The notes under the pieces were generated by a model. The model searched no databases, was not told the origin of the DNA, and was given only the letters and a program-made list of their open reading frames with translations. A DNA stretch of 64,000 nucleotides from Bacteroidales bacterium (lineage in GTDB: Bacteria > Bacteroidota > Bacteroidia > Bacteroidales > P3): contig JAFURZ010000007.1 in NCBI GenBank assembly GCA_017480785.1, positions 124,001 to 188,000 on the forward strand, in the 5' to 3' direction. The translations under genes were made by a program, and so were the position numbers. Within the stretch, counting starts at the first letter, position 1. Each line of letters begins with the position of its first letter. Positions 34,248-43,401 of the stretch are shown here, piece by piece.

Positions 34248-34847
34248 ATGGATAGCACTATGAAAAACATCATCTTCGACTTCGGCAACGTGCTGGTGGA
34301 GTGGCACCCCGAACGGGTCTATGGCGAATACTTCGGCGACGAGGCCAAGGCGTGGTGGTTTCTGCGACACGTGACCGACCTCGACTGGCGGCAACGCATC
34401 GACTCCGGAGAAAGCCAGGACGCCTGCATCGCAGAGCTGCAGGGGCGTTTCCCCGACTACCACGACGCCATCGCCCTCTACCGCGACCGCTGGCGCGAGA
34501 TGCTGACCGGCGAGATGCCCGGCATGCGGGAACTGATTGGCGACCTAAAGGATGCGGGCTACGGCATCTACGGCCTGACCAACTGGAGCATGGAGACCTT
34601 CCCCGAAGCCCGCCGCATGTTCAGCATCCTGCAACTGATTGACCACTACGTGGTCTCGGCCGCCGAGGGCCTGGTGAAGCCCGCCCCGCGACTGTTCCAG
34701 GTACTCCTCGACCGCTACCACCTGCTTGCCGACGAGTGCATCTTCGTCGACGACAACCCCGACAACGTGGCCGCGGCCCGCGGCATGGGCATGGCGGGCA
34801 TTGTGTTCGGCGGGGCCGAGGCACTGAGAAACGAACTGAAACTATGA
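34248..34847 (+). CDS. HAD-superfamily (subfamily IA, YihX-like) phosphatase
   Basis: A 199-residue haloacid-dehalogenase-type hydrolase. Motif I is FDFGNVLVEW (the second Asp of DxD is replaced by Asn, as in YihX-type sugar-phosphatases), motif II is in GLTNWS, the motif III Lys is in AEGLVKPAP and motif IV is FVDDNPDNV. The cap is a small alpha-helical domain (about 15-85). Substrate unknown; YihX likeness suggests a hexose phosphate. An alternative start, ATGAAA at 34260, is possible. It lies 7 nt before a barrel protein gene. Confidence 0.85.
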   Translation: MDSTMKNIIFDFGNVLVEWHPERVYGEYFGDEAKAWWFLRHVTDLDWRQRIDSGESQDACIAELQGRFPDYHDAIALYRDRWREMLTGEMPGMRELIGDLKDAGYGIYGLTNWSMETFPEARRMFSILQLIDHYVVSAAEGLVKPAPRLFQVLLDRYHLLADECIFVDDNPDNVAAARGMGMAGIVFGGAEALRNELKL

Positions 34848-34854
34848 TACAACC

Positions 34855-35475
34855 ATGAGAAAAAGTACGATTATCTGCACGATGATGCTCCTGTGCTCGC
34901 TGGGAGTCAGCGCACAGCAACGCTTCGATGCCAGCGCCTTCTTCGGCGCCAACTTCAGCCAGATTGACGGCGACGGCGACGGCAGCTACAGCCACCTGGG
35001 ACTGCGTGGAGGCGTGGGCACCAGCTTCTACCTGGGCGAGGACGCAAACAGCCCGTGGCGCGTGGTGGTCGAGCTGGCCTTCACCCAGAAGGGGTCGAAC
35101 ATCAACAACGAACTGCTCGAGCGCACCATCACACTGAACTATGTGGAGATGCCGCTGATGATGAGCTACACCCTGCTCGACGGCACGCTGCGCCTGGCCG
35201 CCGGTGTGGCGCCGGCAGTGCAAGTGGGTGCACGGGTGAGCGACGGCGGCGAGGAGAATGTGGCGCAGGAGGAGAACTTCCGCCGCTTCGACTGGTGCCC
35301 CCTGACGGTGTCTGCCCGCTACCTTTTCTCCTACTCCATCGCCGTGGAGGCCCGATTCCAGACATCGATGCTCAGTGTGGTGGACCAGGCCGCCAGCGGC
35401 ACCTACCGTCTCTTCCGCGACAACCGGGGCGCCTTCAATCGCACTGTCTCTATCGGCCTCAGCTATTGCTTCTGA
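34855..35475 (+). CDS. PorT-like outer-membrane beta-barrel protein
   Basis: 206 residues with a signal peptide (MRKSTIICTMMLLCSLGVSAQ) followed by alternating hydrophobic/polar strands ending in an aromatic C-terminal residue (IGLSYCF), as expected for BAM-inserted barrels. It matches the PorT/OMP_b-brl_2 style of 8-strand barrel. No specific function can be assigned. It is between the HAD and thioesterase genes with gaps of 7 and 1 nt. Confidence 0.75.
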   Translation: MRKSTIICTMMLLCSLGVSAQQRFDASAFFGANFSQIDGDGDGSYSHLGLRGGVGTSFYLGEDANSPWRVVVELAFTQKGSNINNELLERTITLNYVEMPLMMSYTLLDGTLRLAAGVAPAVQVGARVSDGGEENVAQEENFRRFDWCPLTVSARYLFSYSIAVEARFQTSMLSVVDQAASGTYRLFRDNRGAFNRTVSIGLSYCF

Positions 35476-35476
35476 C

Positions 35477-35875
35477 ATGGACCCCTTGACCGAAAAAGCC
35501 CGCGAGGTATTTGCCAGCGACCGCTATGCCGCCCTCACGGGTATTGTGATTGATGCCGTCGGTACGGATGAAGCCACCTGCTCGCTGACCCTCGACGAGC
35601 GCCACCTCAATGCACGGGGCGTAGCCATGGGTGGCGTGCTGTTCACACTGGCCGATTTCGCCGCCGCCGTGGCGGCAAACAGGGAGCTGTGCTGGGTGTC
35701 GCTCGACAGCAGCATCCACTTCCTGGCTCCTGCTACAGGCAACGGGCTGACGGCCCACTGCATCGCATTGAAGAAAGGGCGCACCACTGCCCTCTTCCAG
35801 ACCACGATTACACGCTCCGACAACGGCAAGACCGTGGCCATCGCGGAGACCACGATGATAAAAGCTAGTTCCTGA
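35477..35875 (+). CDS. PaaI-family hotdog thioesterase
   Basis: 132 residues from the ATG at 35477, 1 nt after the barrel gene's stop. Hotdog-fold features are LNARGVAMGGVLFTLADFAAAVAAN (HGG-type helix region with the His replaced by Ala-Met) and VSLDSSIHFLAPA. It is predicted to hydrolyse acyl-CoA thioesters; substrate not known. Its last 11 nt overlap the 3' end of convergent lpxA. Confidence 0.82.
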   Translation: MDPLTEKAREVFASDRYAALTGIVIDAVGTDEATCSLTLDERHLNARGVAMGGVLFTLADFAAAVAANRELCWVSLDSSIHFLAPATGNGLTAHCIALKKGRTTALFQTTITRSDNGKTVAIAETTMIKASS

Positions 35876-36647
35876 CGCTCTTGAAGCCGCTCAGGATGCC
35901 TGTATTGGCATTGCCGATGAAAGCGAGCACCTGCTTACCCTCGTCGGTGTGTCCGTAGCGCTCCTTGACGAGTTCGAGGGCGTCGGGCAACGGAATGCCC
36001 TTGACGAAGATGTAGCGATAGATGTCGGAGATGGTGTTGATACTCTCACGCGAGAAGCCGCGGCGCTGCAGGCCGAGGCTGTTGACGCCGCAGTACTGGA
36101 TGGGGTAGCGAGCCGCCTTGATGAAGGGGGGGACATCCTTGTCAATCAGGGAGCCGCCCTGCGTGATAACGTGCGACCCGATATGGATAAACTGCAGGCA
36201 GGCCGTCTTGCCGCCAAGGATGACATAGTCTCCAAGAATGATGTGCCCGGCAAGGGTGGCGTTGTTGGCCAGCACACAGTTGTCGCCCACCACACAGTCG
36301 TGGGCCACATGCACGTAAGCCATCAGAAGGTTGCCATTGCCGATGACGGTCTTGCCACTGGCAGCGGTGCCACGATTGATTGTGCAGCACTCGCGGATGA
36401 CGTTATTGTCGCCAATCTCGACCGTAGTGTACTCGCCGGCGAACTTCAGGTCCTGCGGCACAGCGGCAATGACGGCCCCGGGAAATATCTTGCAGTTGCG
36501 GCCGATACGGGCACCCGGGAATATGGTGACGTTGGGGCCAATCCAGGTGCCGTCGCCTATCTCCACGTCGTCATAGATGGTGGTGAAGCTGCTTATCGTG
36601 ACATCCTTGCCTATCTTGGCATTGGGGCTGAGGTCGTATAATACCAT
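35865..36647 (-). CDS. lpxA: UDP-N-acetylglucosamine acyltransferase LpxA
   Basis: First lipid A step: transfers a 3-hydroxyacyl chain from ACP to UDP-GlcNAc. The 260 residues have a left-handed beta-helix of hexapeptide repeats (IGKDVTISSFTTIYDDVEIG and onward), the catalytic His in YVHVAHDCVVG, and the C-terminal helical domain. It lies 7 nt after lpxC. The 3' end overlaps the convergent thioesterase gene. Confidence 0.95.
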   Translation of the reverse strand: MVLYDLSPNAKIGKDVTISSFTTIYDDVEIGDGTWIGPNVTIFPGARIGRNCKIFPGAVIAAVPQDLKFAGEYTTVEIGDNNVIRECCTINRGTAASGKTVIGNGNLLMAYVHVAHDCVVGDNCVLANNATLAGHIILGDYVILGGKTACLQFIHIGSHVITQGGSLIDKDVPPFIKAARYPIQYCGVNSLGLQRRGFSRESINTISDIYRYIFVKGIPLPDALELVKERYGHTDEGKQVLAFIGNANTGILSGFKSVRN

Positions 36648-36654
36648 TACTTGC

Positions 36655-37581
36655 TTATTGTTTATCTGTATTATTAAAGTGTTTCACTAAATAACGCGCA
36701 AAAGCGTTGTTGGCCTTGTGGCCGGGGCGGCTGATGGAGAACTTGCCGTTAATCATGCTGCCCACCAGGCGGATGTCGCCCACGAAATCGAGCAACTTGT
36801 GGCGCGCCGGCTCGTTGGGGAAATAGGGGTCGGTGGTGTTGAGCACTCCATCGTGCACCTTGAAGTGGCTGACGTCCTTATGGAAAGTCTTGGCCAGGCG
36901 TTTGAGTTGCTTGGAGGTGAGTTCCCGATTGACAAAAACGAGCGCATTGTCGAGCGACCCGCCCTTGATGAGGTTCAGGTGCAGCAGCGGCTCAATCTCG
37001 TGCAGGAAGACAAAGGTGCGGCAGGGAGCTATACTGGCGGCATACTCGCTGAAGTTGGACATGTCGGCCTGCTGACGGCCGATGACGGTATCTTTGAAGT
37101 CGATTTCACAATGCACGGCAAAGTGGTCGCAAGGCTCCACGTCGAACACCGAACCGGTCGGAGCAAACTCGAAGTGAAGCGGCTCTGCAATGGAAAGCAC
37201 CTTACGCTCGGCCTGTTGCTGACGCACACCGACACGGACCAACTGAAGCAGCCACGGGCGCGACGAGCCGTCGAGGATAGGCACCTCACCGCCATCGAGT
37301 TCCACCAGTGCATTGTCGATTTTCATGCCATGAAGCGCCGACATGAGGTGTTCGATAGTGGCGATGGAATGCCGGCCACTGCCCAAGGTGGTGCCACGCG
37401 AGGTCTCGCCCACCTTGTCGGCCATGGCATGTTGGGTGATGATATTCGTACGGTCGGTACGACGGAAGGCAATGCCGAAGTTCTCGGGAGCGGGTTTGAC
37501 GGTAACGGTCACCGTGCGGCCTGTGTGCAGGCCGGGGCCGGTCAGACGAAACTCCTTATTGATTGTGTTTTGATATTCCAT
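36655..37581 (-). CDS. lpxC: UDP-3-O-acyl-N-acetylglucosamine deacetylase LpxC, not fused to FabZ
   Basis: A zinc deacetylase, the committed step of lipid A synthesis. It has 308 residues: zinc ligands in IEHLMSALHG and in RHKLLDFVGD, plus GPGLHTGRTVTV at the start and SISRPGHKANNAFAR at the end. In most Bacteroidota LpxC carries a C-terminal FabZ dehydratase domain (about 460 residues total). Here the frame ends after the LpxC part and lpxA follows in 7 nt, so fabZ is missing from this locus. The start shares one base with the upstream gene's stop (TAATG). Confidence 0.94.
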   Translation of the reverse strand: MEYQNTINKEFRLTGPGLHTGRTVTVTVKPAPENFGIAFRRTDRTNIITQHAMADKVGETSRGTTLGSGRHSIATIEHLMSALHGMKIDNALVELDGGEVPILDGSSRPWLLQLVRVGVRQQQAERKVLSIAEPLHFEFAPTGSVFDVEPCDHFAVHCEIDFKDTVIGRQQADMSNFSEYAASIAPCRTFVFLHEIEPLLHLNLIKGGSLDNALVFVNRELTSKQLKRLAKTFHKDVSHFKVHDGVLNTTDPYFPNEPARHKLLDFVGDIRLVGSMINGKFSISRPGHKANNAFARYLVKHFNNTDKQ

Positions 37582-39083
37582 TACTTGAATAGGGCTTTGA
37601 TGAAGCGGAGGTCCTCGAGGCGGTAGAGCTGGGCCTTGTCGTTCTCCAGTCCGGCGCCGCTACGACCCAGGTGCAGGGGTTGCACCAGTGCAGGCAAACT
37701 GTTGCCCGGCGTGCGCCAGAAGTCACTGTTTCGACGGGCCAGCCCATTGCCTATGTAGAGCATCAGGTCGTAGGCCGTGGCAGCCAGCTGCGAGGTGGGC
37801 TCCGAGCCGAAACGGGTACGGAAGGCCTGCAGGAACTGCACGTGTACGTCGTTGGTCATATCCCAGGCGAGGCTGTAGGTGTGATAGCCGAGCAGTTGCA
37901 ACTGGGAGAAGTCGATGTCGCTGTACTCACGAGTCCAGTCGGTGAGGGTATAGAGCGTGGGGCTATCCTTCTTGATGCTCGCCAACCGGTTGAGGAGATT
38001 GATGCTGAAGACACGGTTATTGTCCTTCCCCTGGTCATAAATGCTCAGCACATTGCACTTGGGTGTTGCCTTCAGCACCGATGCCAACCTGGCGCTCTGA
38101 CTCCAGTTGAAGATGGTGTATTTGATGTCGCCACGCTCGGCGAGCTGACGCTTCAGTTCCTCCAGGGCCGGCTTTTCGGCTGCGCTGTTGGAGTGGATGA
38201 TGTAGAGATGCCCGTCGGGCCGCTCGAACTTCATATTGGCCAAGGTAAGGGCTATCATACCCGACAACGAGGGCTGTATCTTGACCATATAGGGATTGTC
38301 CGCGCAGAGTTCACTGCGGGTAGCCATAGGGTTGACGATATATACCCCTGCCTGCTGTGCCAGTTCGGCCGCTTTGTCGAAACAATCGCGCAGAAGCAAT
38401 GCCACCACGAAATCGCACTGTCCCATCTGATGGCTCGTGAAGGCCTGCTCAACCTGGGCGGGGGTGTTACCGCTGACGTCGGCCACGTTGAGCTCGACGC
38501 CGATGCCCTGCTCGGCAAGCTTGTCAAGTGCCAGCAGCAGGCCCTCATAGAACTCGATGAACTCGAACTGCCGGTAGCTCTTCTTGCCGCGCTGCTCCAC
38601 GTCGAACTTCGACGTGCTGATTTGCTCCATCTGGTCCAGATGCAGCGGCATCATCAGACCCACCTTGAGTGTCTTGCCCACACGGCGGACCTCGGGAAGC
38701 TGGGTGGAAGGCTGGCTGCCACTCCCGGAAGCACTGGATGGGCTGGGAGTACTGGCCGCATTAGTCGGACTCGCCGGACTGGTCGGGCTCGTCGGGCTGG
38801 CGTTCCCGCTCTCGGCAAACTGTCCTCGCACGGGCAACCACACGGTGTCGCCCTGGTGCAGGAAGTGGATGTCGACATGCGTCACCGCATCGTAGCTCTC
38901 CACCTTGTATGCCCGCGAGATAGAGTAGACCGTCTGTCCCGTCTTGACAATATGCACATAGTACTTGCGCCCGTGGAGCATCTGGGTCTCATGGCTCACC
39001 TCCACCGGTGTCGTCCCAGGAGCCTGCCCCCATGCTGTCAGGCCCACAATAAGCAGTATAAAAACAGATAGTATTTGTTTCAT
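37581..39083 (-). CDS. LysM domain plus periplasmic-binding-fold (YraM/LpoA-like) protein
   Basis: An exported protein of about 500 residues: signal peptide (MKQILSVFILLIVGLTAWGQ), a LysM module (about 40-85: YVHIVKTGQTVYSISRAYKV ... GDTVWLPV), a low-complexity Ser/Thr/Pro linker (SPTSPTSPASPTN), and a type 1 periplasmic-binding-like domain (about 135-500, VGLMMPLHLD to the C-terminus). This pairing resembles LpoA/YraM-type activators of peptidoglycan synthases; that role is inferred. ATGs at 39095, 39089 and 39083 are all possible; 39089 would give an ATGA overlap with guaA. Confidence 0.8.
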   Translation of the reverse strand: MKQILSVFILLIVGLTAWGQAPGTTPVEVSHETQMLHGRKYYVHIVKTGQTVYSISRAYKVESYDAVTHVDIHFLHQGDTVWLPVRGQFAESGNASPTSPTSPASPTNAASTPSPSSASGSGSQPSTQLPEVRRVGKTLKVGLMMPLHLDQMEQISTSKFDVEQRGKKSYRQFEFIEFYEGLLLALDKLAEQGIGVELNVADVSGNTPAQVEQAFTSHQMGQCDFVVALLLRDCFDKAAELAQQAGVYIVNPMATRSELCADNPYMVKIQPSLSGMIALTLANMKFERPDGHLYIIHSNSAAEKPALEELKRQLAERGDIKYTIFNWSQSARLASVLKATPKCNVLSIYDQGKDNNRVFSINLLNRLASIKKDSPTLYTLTDWTREYSDIDFSQLQLLGYHTYSLAWDMTNDVHVQFLQAFRTRFGSEPTSQLAATAYDLMLYIGNGLARRNSDFWRTPGNSLPALVQPLHLGRSGAGLENDKAQLYRLEDLRFIKALFK

Positions 39084-39085
39084 AA

Positions 39086-40612
39086 TCATTCCCACTCGAT
39101 GGTTGCGGGCGGCTTGGAGCTGATGTCGTACACCACTCGGTTGACGCCCTTCACGCGGTTGATGATTTCGTTCGACACACGGGCCATGAAGTCGTAGGGC
39201 AGATGGCTCCAGTCGGCCGTCATGCCATCGACGCTCTCCACGGCGCGCAGCGCCACGACGCTCTCATAGGTGCGTTCGTCGCCCATCACGCCCACGCTCT
39301 GCACCGGCAGCAGCATGGCGCCGGCCTGCCACACCTTGTCGTAGAGGTCGGCGTCGCGCAGCCCTTGGATAAAGATGTCGTCCACCTCCTGCAGGATGCG
39401 CACCTTCTCGGGCGTCACATCGCTGAGGATGCGGATGGCCAGACCGGGACCCGGGAAGGGGTGGCGGCCGATGAGGGAGTCTTTGATACCCAACTGCCGA
39501 CCCACGCGGCGCACCTCGTCCTTGAACAGGCTGCGCAGCGGTTCGACCAGCTGCAGCTTCATGTAGTCGGGCAGGCCGCCCACATTGTGGTGGCTCTTGA
39601 TGGTCTGGCTGGGACCCTTGACACTGCTCGACTCGATGACGTCGGGGTAGATGGTGCCCTGTCCGAGCCACTTGGCGTCGGTAATCAGCTTGGCCTCGGC
39701 ATCGAAGACGTCGATGAAGGTCTTGCCGATGCCCTTACGCTTCTTCTCGGGGTCGGTCACGCCGGCCAACACGTCGTAGAAGCGTTGCTTCGCATCGACA
39801 CCTTTCACATTGAGACCCATGTCCCTGTAGCTCTCCAGCACGCTCTCGAACTCGTTCTTGCGCAGCAGGCCGTTGTCGACGAAGATGCAGTGCAGCTGAT
39901 GGCCTATGGCACGGTTGAGCAGCACGGCGGCCACCGTCGAATCGACGCCGCCGCTGAGACCCAGCACCACCTTGTCGGTGCCCACCTTGGCCTTGAGCTC
40001 GGCCACAGTGGTTTCGATAAACGACTCGGGCGTCCACTCCTGACGGCAGCCGCAGATGTCGACCACAAAGTTGCGCAGCAACTGCACGCCGTCGACCGAG
40101 TGGTGCACCTCGGGATGGAATTGAATGGCGTAGGTCTGCTCGCCCTCGATTTGATAGCCGGCATAGCGCACATTCTCGGTCGAGCAGATGGTGCGGTAGC
40201 CTTCGGGCAGCACCTCGATGGTGTCGCCGTGGCTCATCCACACCTGCGAGCCCATGGGGATGCCTTTCATCAGCGGATTGGTGCTATCGATGTAGTTGAG
40301 GTTGGCACGGCCATACTCGCGTATCTTGCTCTGCTGCACACGTCCGCCGCCCCACTTGGCCAGGTATTGGGCACCATAGCACACCGCCAGCAACGGCAGG
40401 CGGCCCTTGATGTTGCCCATCTCCGGCACCGGCGCATCGGGTGCATTGCAGCTGTAGGGGCTGCCCGAAAAAACAACACCCTTCACGTCAGACGTGAGGG
40501 CGGGGACTTTATCGAAAGGATGGATTTCGCAATATACGTTCAGTTCGCGTATCTTGCGGGCGATTAGCTGAGTGTATTGAGAGCCAAAGTCTAAGATAAT
40601 AATTGTATCCAT
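39086..40612 (-). CDS. guaA: GMP synthase (glutamine-hydrolysing)
   Basis: Converts XMP to GMP. The 508 residues include a class I amidotransferase domain with Cys in LLAVCYGAQ and the His-Glu pair in [10 protein letters not shown], a PPi-loop ATP pyrophosphatase motif [12 protein letters not shown] (about 228-239), and a C-terminal dimerisation domain ending in [10 protein letters not shown]. It is the first gene of guaA-LysM-lpxC-lpxA, all closely spaced. Confidence 0.97.
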   Translation of the reverse strand: MDTIIILDFGSQYTQLIARKIRELNVYCEIHPFDKVPALTSDVKGVVFSGSPYSCNAPDAPVPEMGNIKGRLPLLAVCYGAQYLAKWGGGRVQQSKIREYGRANLNYIDSTNPLMKGIPMGSQVWMSHGDTIEVLPEGYRTICSTENVRYAGYQIEGEQTYAIQFHPEVHHSVDGVQLLRNFVVDICGCRQEWTPESFIETTVAELKAKVGTDKVVLGLSGGVDSTVAAVLLNRAIGHQLHCIFVDNGLLRKNEFESVLESYRDMGLNVKGVDAKQRFYDVLAGVTDPEKKRKGIGKTFIDVFDAEAKLITDAKWLGQGTIYPDVIESSSVKGPSQTIKSHHNVGGLPDYMKLQLVEPLRSLFKDEVRRVGRQLGIKDSLIGRHPFPGPGLAIRILSDVTPEKVRILQEVDDIFIQGLRDADLYDKVWQAGAMLLPVQSVGVMGDERTYESVVALRAVESVDGMTADWSHLPYDFMARVSNEIINRVKGVNRVVYDISSKPPATIEWE

Positions 40613-40635
40613 ATTGCAGCAACTATTTTAAAATG

Positions 40636-40643
40636 CAAATATA
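40636..40643 (-). promoter_or_regulatory. -7 box for the guaA operon
   Basis: Minus-strand TATATTTG about 25 nt before the guaA ATG. Confidence 0.6.
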
Positions 40644-40696
40644 CGACTTTTTTTCGACAAAGAAATATTTTTTCGACATTCCCTACAACATGATAC

Positions 40697-41128
40697 TCAT
40701 TGCCGTTGCTTTATTTCACAGAAAATGACACGGTCATTTATCATGTAATTGATTATCCCAGAGAGTGAAAGTGAGATTATTTCACACCAAACAACAGGTA
40801 GGTGCCAAAGCATACCGATAACCTGTATTACAACCATGCGCATAAAATAGACTCCCGTGGCCGATACATTGTACCCTAACAATCGAATAAGATACCCCTT
40901 CATCCCAACGCCTTTAATCCTGTCGTACCATAGACATCGAGAGTAGAGCACAAAGTTAGTGACCACCGCACACTCGAACGCGATAACTGGAGACACCACA
41001 TACTGCCCCACATACCCATGGAACAAATACTCCGAACACACCCACACAACCGCAAGTTCCAAGAGTGTTCCCGGTGTATTGCACAACATGAAACCCAAAA
41101 ACCTGAATACATGTCCTTTCTTTGCCAT
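40697..41128 (-). CDS. GtrA-like small membrane protein
   Basis: 143 residues from the ATG at 41128 (MAKKGHVFRFLGFMLCN). Four hydrophobic helices in the GtrA pattern: about 10-35, 40-62, 80-105 and 110-135, ending NDRVIFCEIKQRQ. GtrA proteins are thought to help move lipid-linked sugars across the inner membrane. Base composition is clearly lower in GC than guaA next door (about 35-47% in three 60-base rows I counted, against 70% in one guaA row). It is the last gene of a five-gene minus-strand cluster. Confidence 0.75.
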   Translation of the reverse strand: MAKKGHVFRFLGFMLCNTPGTLLELAVVWVCSEYLFHGYVGQYVVSPVIAFECAVVTNFVLYSRCLWYDRIKGVGMKGYLIRLLGYNVSATGVYFMRMVVIQVIGMLWHLPVVWCEIISLSLSGIINYMINDRVIFCEIKQRQ

Positions 41129-41141
41129 GATACAATCAGTG

Positions 41142-41834
41142 TCACTTCCTTTTTGGTGGGTCAATAGAGGCGTATTTGCGCAAGTCGACAACAAATGTTG
41201 CGAGAAGGATTATCGCCATGATTCCCACAATTACCACGGCCACATAGTCAAGTACACTTAGGTGCACACAGACCCCCATCAGCATAATGACACCTTCATG
41301 CTCCCGCAAAGCGGGCAGTGCAATGAGCATCGTGTTCATCAGTATGACAATCAACCTGTATTCAGTGGGGCCCATTTTAATAAACGTGAGCCTGAACTCT
41401 CCCTTCAGGTGGGCATTTATACTCACATTAACAGTCAGTGCCAGATAGAGCGCATAGGCCATTACGGCTATGTCAAGCCTAAGGAAGGGCGATAGTCCTG
41501 CTCCGACGAACATGGCGGCCTCATTGAAGCAGTCGATCATATGGTCAAGGTAATAACCGTAGACAGGCCGCTGACAGTCGCGGACACGCGCCAACGTTCC
41601 GTCGAGAGAGTCGCCATACCAGTTGACTATCATTCCCAACGAAGACAACCACAGCCAGTCAATTCCTTTGTTTGACAACACAAAACCGGTAGCCACCATC
41701 AATGCACCTAACACGCCCACGGCGGTGAGCATATCCGACGTCACCCACTGGGGCTGTCGCCTCGCCAGCCATCCGAGAGCCTTCCTCTCGAGACCGTTGA
41801 TTATCGATTTCTGTATCCTCTGTGCTTGTTTCAC
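41142..41834 (-). CDS. CDP-alcohol phosphatidyltransferase family protein
   Basis: A membrane enzyme joining a CDP-activated lipid to an alcohol. Its signature D-x2-DG-x2-AR-x8-9-G-x3-D-x3-D is seen as DSLDGTLARVRDCQRPVYG then YYLDHMID. About six hydrophobic helices are visible. I choose the GTG at 41834, one base after the phosphoesterase stop; it gives a 230-residue protein, whereas the ATG at 41909 would overlap that gene by 74 nt. The alcohol (inositol phosphate, glycerol phosphate or other) cannot be read from sequence. Neighbouring GtrA and phosphoesterase genes suggest a headgroup-modification route. Confidence 0.82.
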   Translation of the reverse strand: MKQAQRIQKSIINGLERKALGWLARRQPQWVTSDMLTAVGVLGALMVATGFVLSNKGIDWLWLSSLGMIVNWYGDSLDGTLARVRDCQRPVYGYYLDHMIDCFNEAAMFVGAGLSPFLRLDIAVMAYALYLALTVNVSINAHLKGEFRLTFIKMGPTEYRLIVILMNTMLIALPALREHEGVIMLMGVCVHLSVLDYVAVVIVGIMAIILLATFVVDLRKYASIDPPKRK

Positions 41835-41835
41835 T

Positions 41836-42693
41836 CTACTGTTCTTTAAAGTCACACAACAAACGGTCACCCACTTCAAGCACCAAATACGACGCATTGT
41901 CGGTGCCATCCTTCAGACAGTCGAGTGTCAGATACCTGACACCGCCGAACACAACGTCCTCACGATGATGGTCGTGGCCCTGCAGTACCAAGCTCACACC
42001 ATTCTCCGACAGCAGTTCCATCAGCTGGTACGTCTCTTCCAGCGGCAAGTTGCCCGACACAAACTGCGACAAGTCAGTACGGAAAAGGTTGACGTGTGTG
42101 CAAACCACACAGTGCCTGTAGTCGCCACGCCGTCGGAGCAAGGTCTTCAGCCAATCCATCTGGCGCCGGCCATGACACCCTCCACCCGAATCGAGCATTA
42201 TATAGAGGTCGCTGAAGCCGGGCGTGCTGACAGTAAAGCAATATGTGGAAGAACCGAAGTACCGCTTGAAGTCGTCCCACTGTCCGAAGAACAGGTCGTG
42301 ATTGCCAACAATAGCCATCAACGGAGCGCCGTTCCCCGTGGCAGCCGTCGTGTCGGCCACAGCGGCGGCGATGCCTAAACTGCCTTTTCGGTTGGCAATA
42401 TCACCGAGCAGCAAGCCCCCGACCGCCTGCCCGTCGGAACGCATGCTCCGCACGAAGGCCTCGAACCGGTGCGGGTATTCATCGGTATGTATATCAGTGC
42501 AGATATACATCCGGTAGCCGTTGGCCGGTGCTGTCAGCACCCTCGGACCGGATGCCTCAAACATCGAAATCGACTCCCCGACACGCGCCTCGACATCAGC
42601 GCTGGCCGGGGCCACCAGCCCGACCATATCGAACCTGTCGCACGCCGCCGCCAGAGCCGCAACCACGAAACCGATAACAATTCTTCTCACCAT
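41836..42693 (-). CDS. lipoprotein metallophosphoesterase (calcineurin-like)
   Basis: 285 residues from the ATG at 42693, overlapping the upstream stop by 7 nt. The N-terminus is a lipoprotein signal (MVRRIVIGFVVAALAAACDR). Metallophosphatase blocks: CTDIHTD, GDIANRKG, VGNHD, THVN and GHDHH, complete for a di-metal site. It is predicted to act in the periplasm on a phosphomonoester or diester. Co-location with a CDP-alcohol phosphatidyltransferase makes a lipid phosphate a possible substrate (inference). Confidence 0.85.
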   Translation of the reverse strand: MVRRIVIGFVVAALAAACDRFDMVGLVAPASADVEARVGESISMFEASGPRVLTAPANGYRMYICTDIHTDEYPHRFEAFVRSMRSDGQAVGGLLLGDIANRKGSLGIAAAVADTTAATGNGAPLMAIVGNHDLFFGQWDDFKRYFGSSTYCFTVSTPGFSDLYIMLDSGGGCHGRRQMDWLKTLLRRRGDYRHCVVCTHVNLFRTDLSQFVSGNLPLEETYQLMELLSENGVSLVLQGHDHHREDVVFGGVRYLTLDCLKDGTDNASYLVLEVGDRLLCDFKEQ

Positions 42694-43397
42694 TTTAGTA
42701 TCATTTGAATATTGAACCACGCCTCATAGTAATTTGCGCTCAAGGAAAGCATCCCCGTCGGGTGCAGCACAGCACGTGCCGCCAGCTCAACCTTTTCCGA
42801 CACAAGCCATCCAGCCGAGCAACTGAAGAGCGGCTGGTAGGCACGGTCGATGACGAAGTCGTCATAGTTGGCAACCGCCAGTTCACCAAGCCACCGCCGC
42901 CTCGTGCCAAACCACGCCTTGTAGCGCAATTCGTACATCAGGTTGAACGGTTCGGAGAGCCAGCCCGTACGCTCATCGAGCCACGCCGTCCTGCTGTCTG
43001 CCATCATGCGGCTGGCCAGCCCGACGTGCACATCCCAACCTCGCCAACCTATGCCGATGGCGACCAGGCCGCTAAACTCGTCAATGTGCCACCCGGCAAA
43101 CCGTCGCCAAAGACCCTTGCTGACCAGTTGAAGCTTCACACTGCCAAGGCGCATCGCCGCAGTCCAGTCGGCCGTGTAAGCCATGACGGCACCCGTGCCG
43201 CACTGCACCCCGAATCGCACGGCCACTGCCGAATCGGGCCGATAGCAACCAAGGGCACCAACGGAGGCGTAGCCACCCTGGGCGTAATTGTGACCCGCCG
43301 TGGTGCGCAAGTCCAGCGACAATCGCTGGGCTTGCGCAGCGGGGAGCAGAAACGCCAGCACCGACAACACTATCGATGCACGCTTGCGTACCATCAC
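42687..43397 (-). CDS. exported protein, probable outer-membrane barrel
   Basis: 236 residues with a signal peptide (MMVRKRASIVLSVLAFLLPAAQA) and many short amphipathic strands (LSLDLRTTAGHNYAQGGYAS, WDVHVGLASRMM, VELAARAVLHP, LSANYYEAWFNIQM). I do not recognise the family. It lies 4 nt after another barrel gene and overlaps the phosphoesterase gene by 7 nt. Confidence 0.6.
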   Translation of the reverse strand: MMVRKRASIVLSVLAFLLPAAQAQRLSLDLRTTAGHNYAQGGYASVGALGCYRPDSAVAVRFGVQCGTGAVMAYTADWTAAMRLGSVKLQLVSKGLWRRFAGWHIDEFSGLVAIGIGWRGWDVHVGLASRMMADSRTAWLDERTGWLSEPFNLMYELRYKAWFGTRRRWLGELAVANYDDFVIDRAYQPLFSCSAGWLVSEKVELAARAVLHPTGMLSLSANYYEAWFNIQMILKW

Positions 43398-43401
43398 GGC
43401 A

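Noticed and set aside
37671-39071. 466-codon plus-strand frame opposite the LysM protein
   Set aside because: Antisense shadow; the minus strand has signal peptide, LysM and binding domains.
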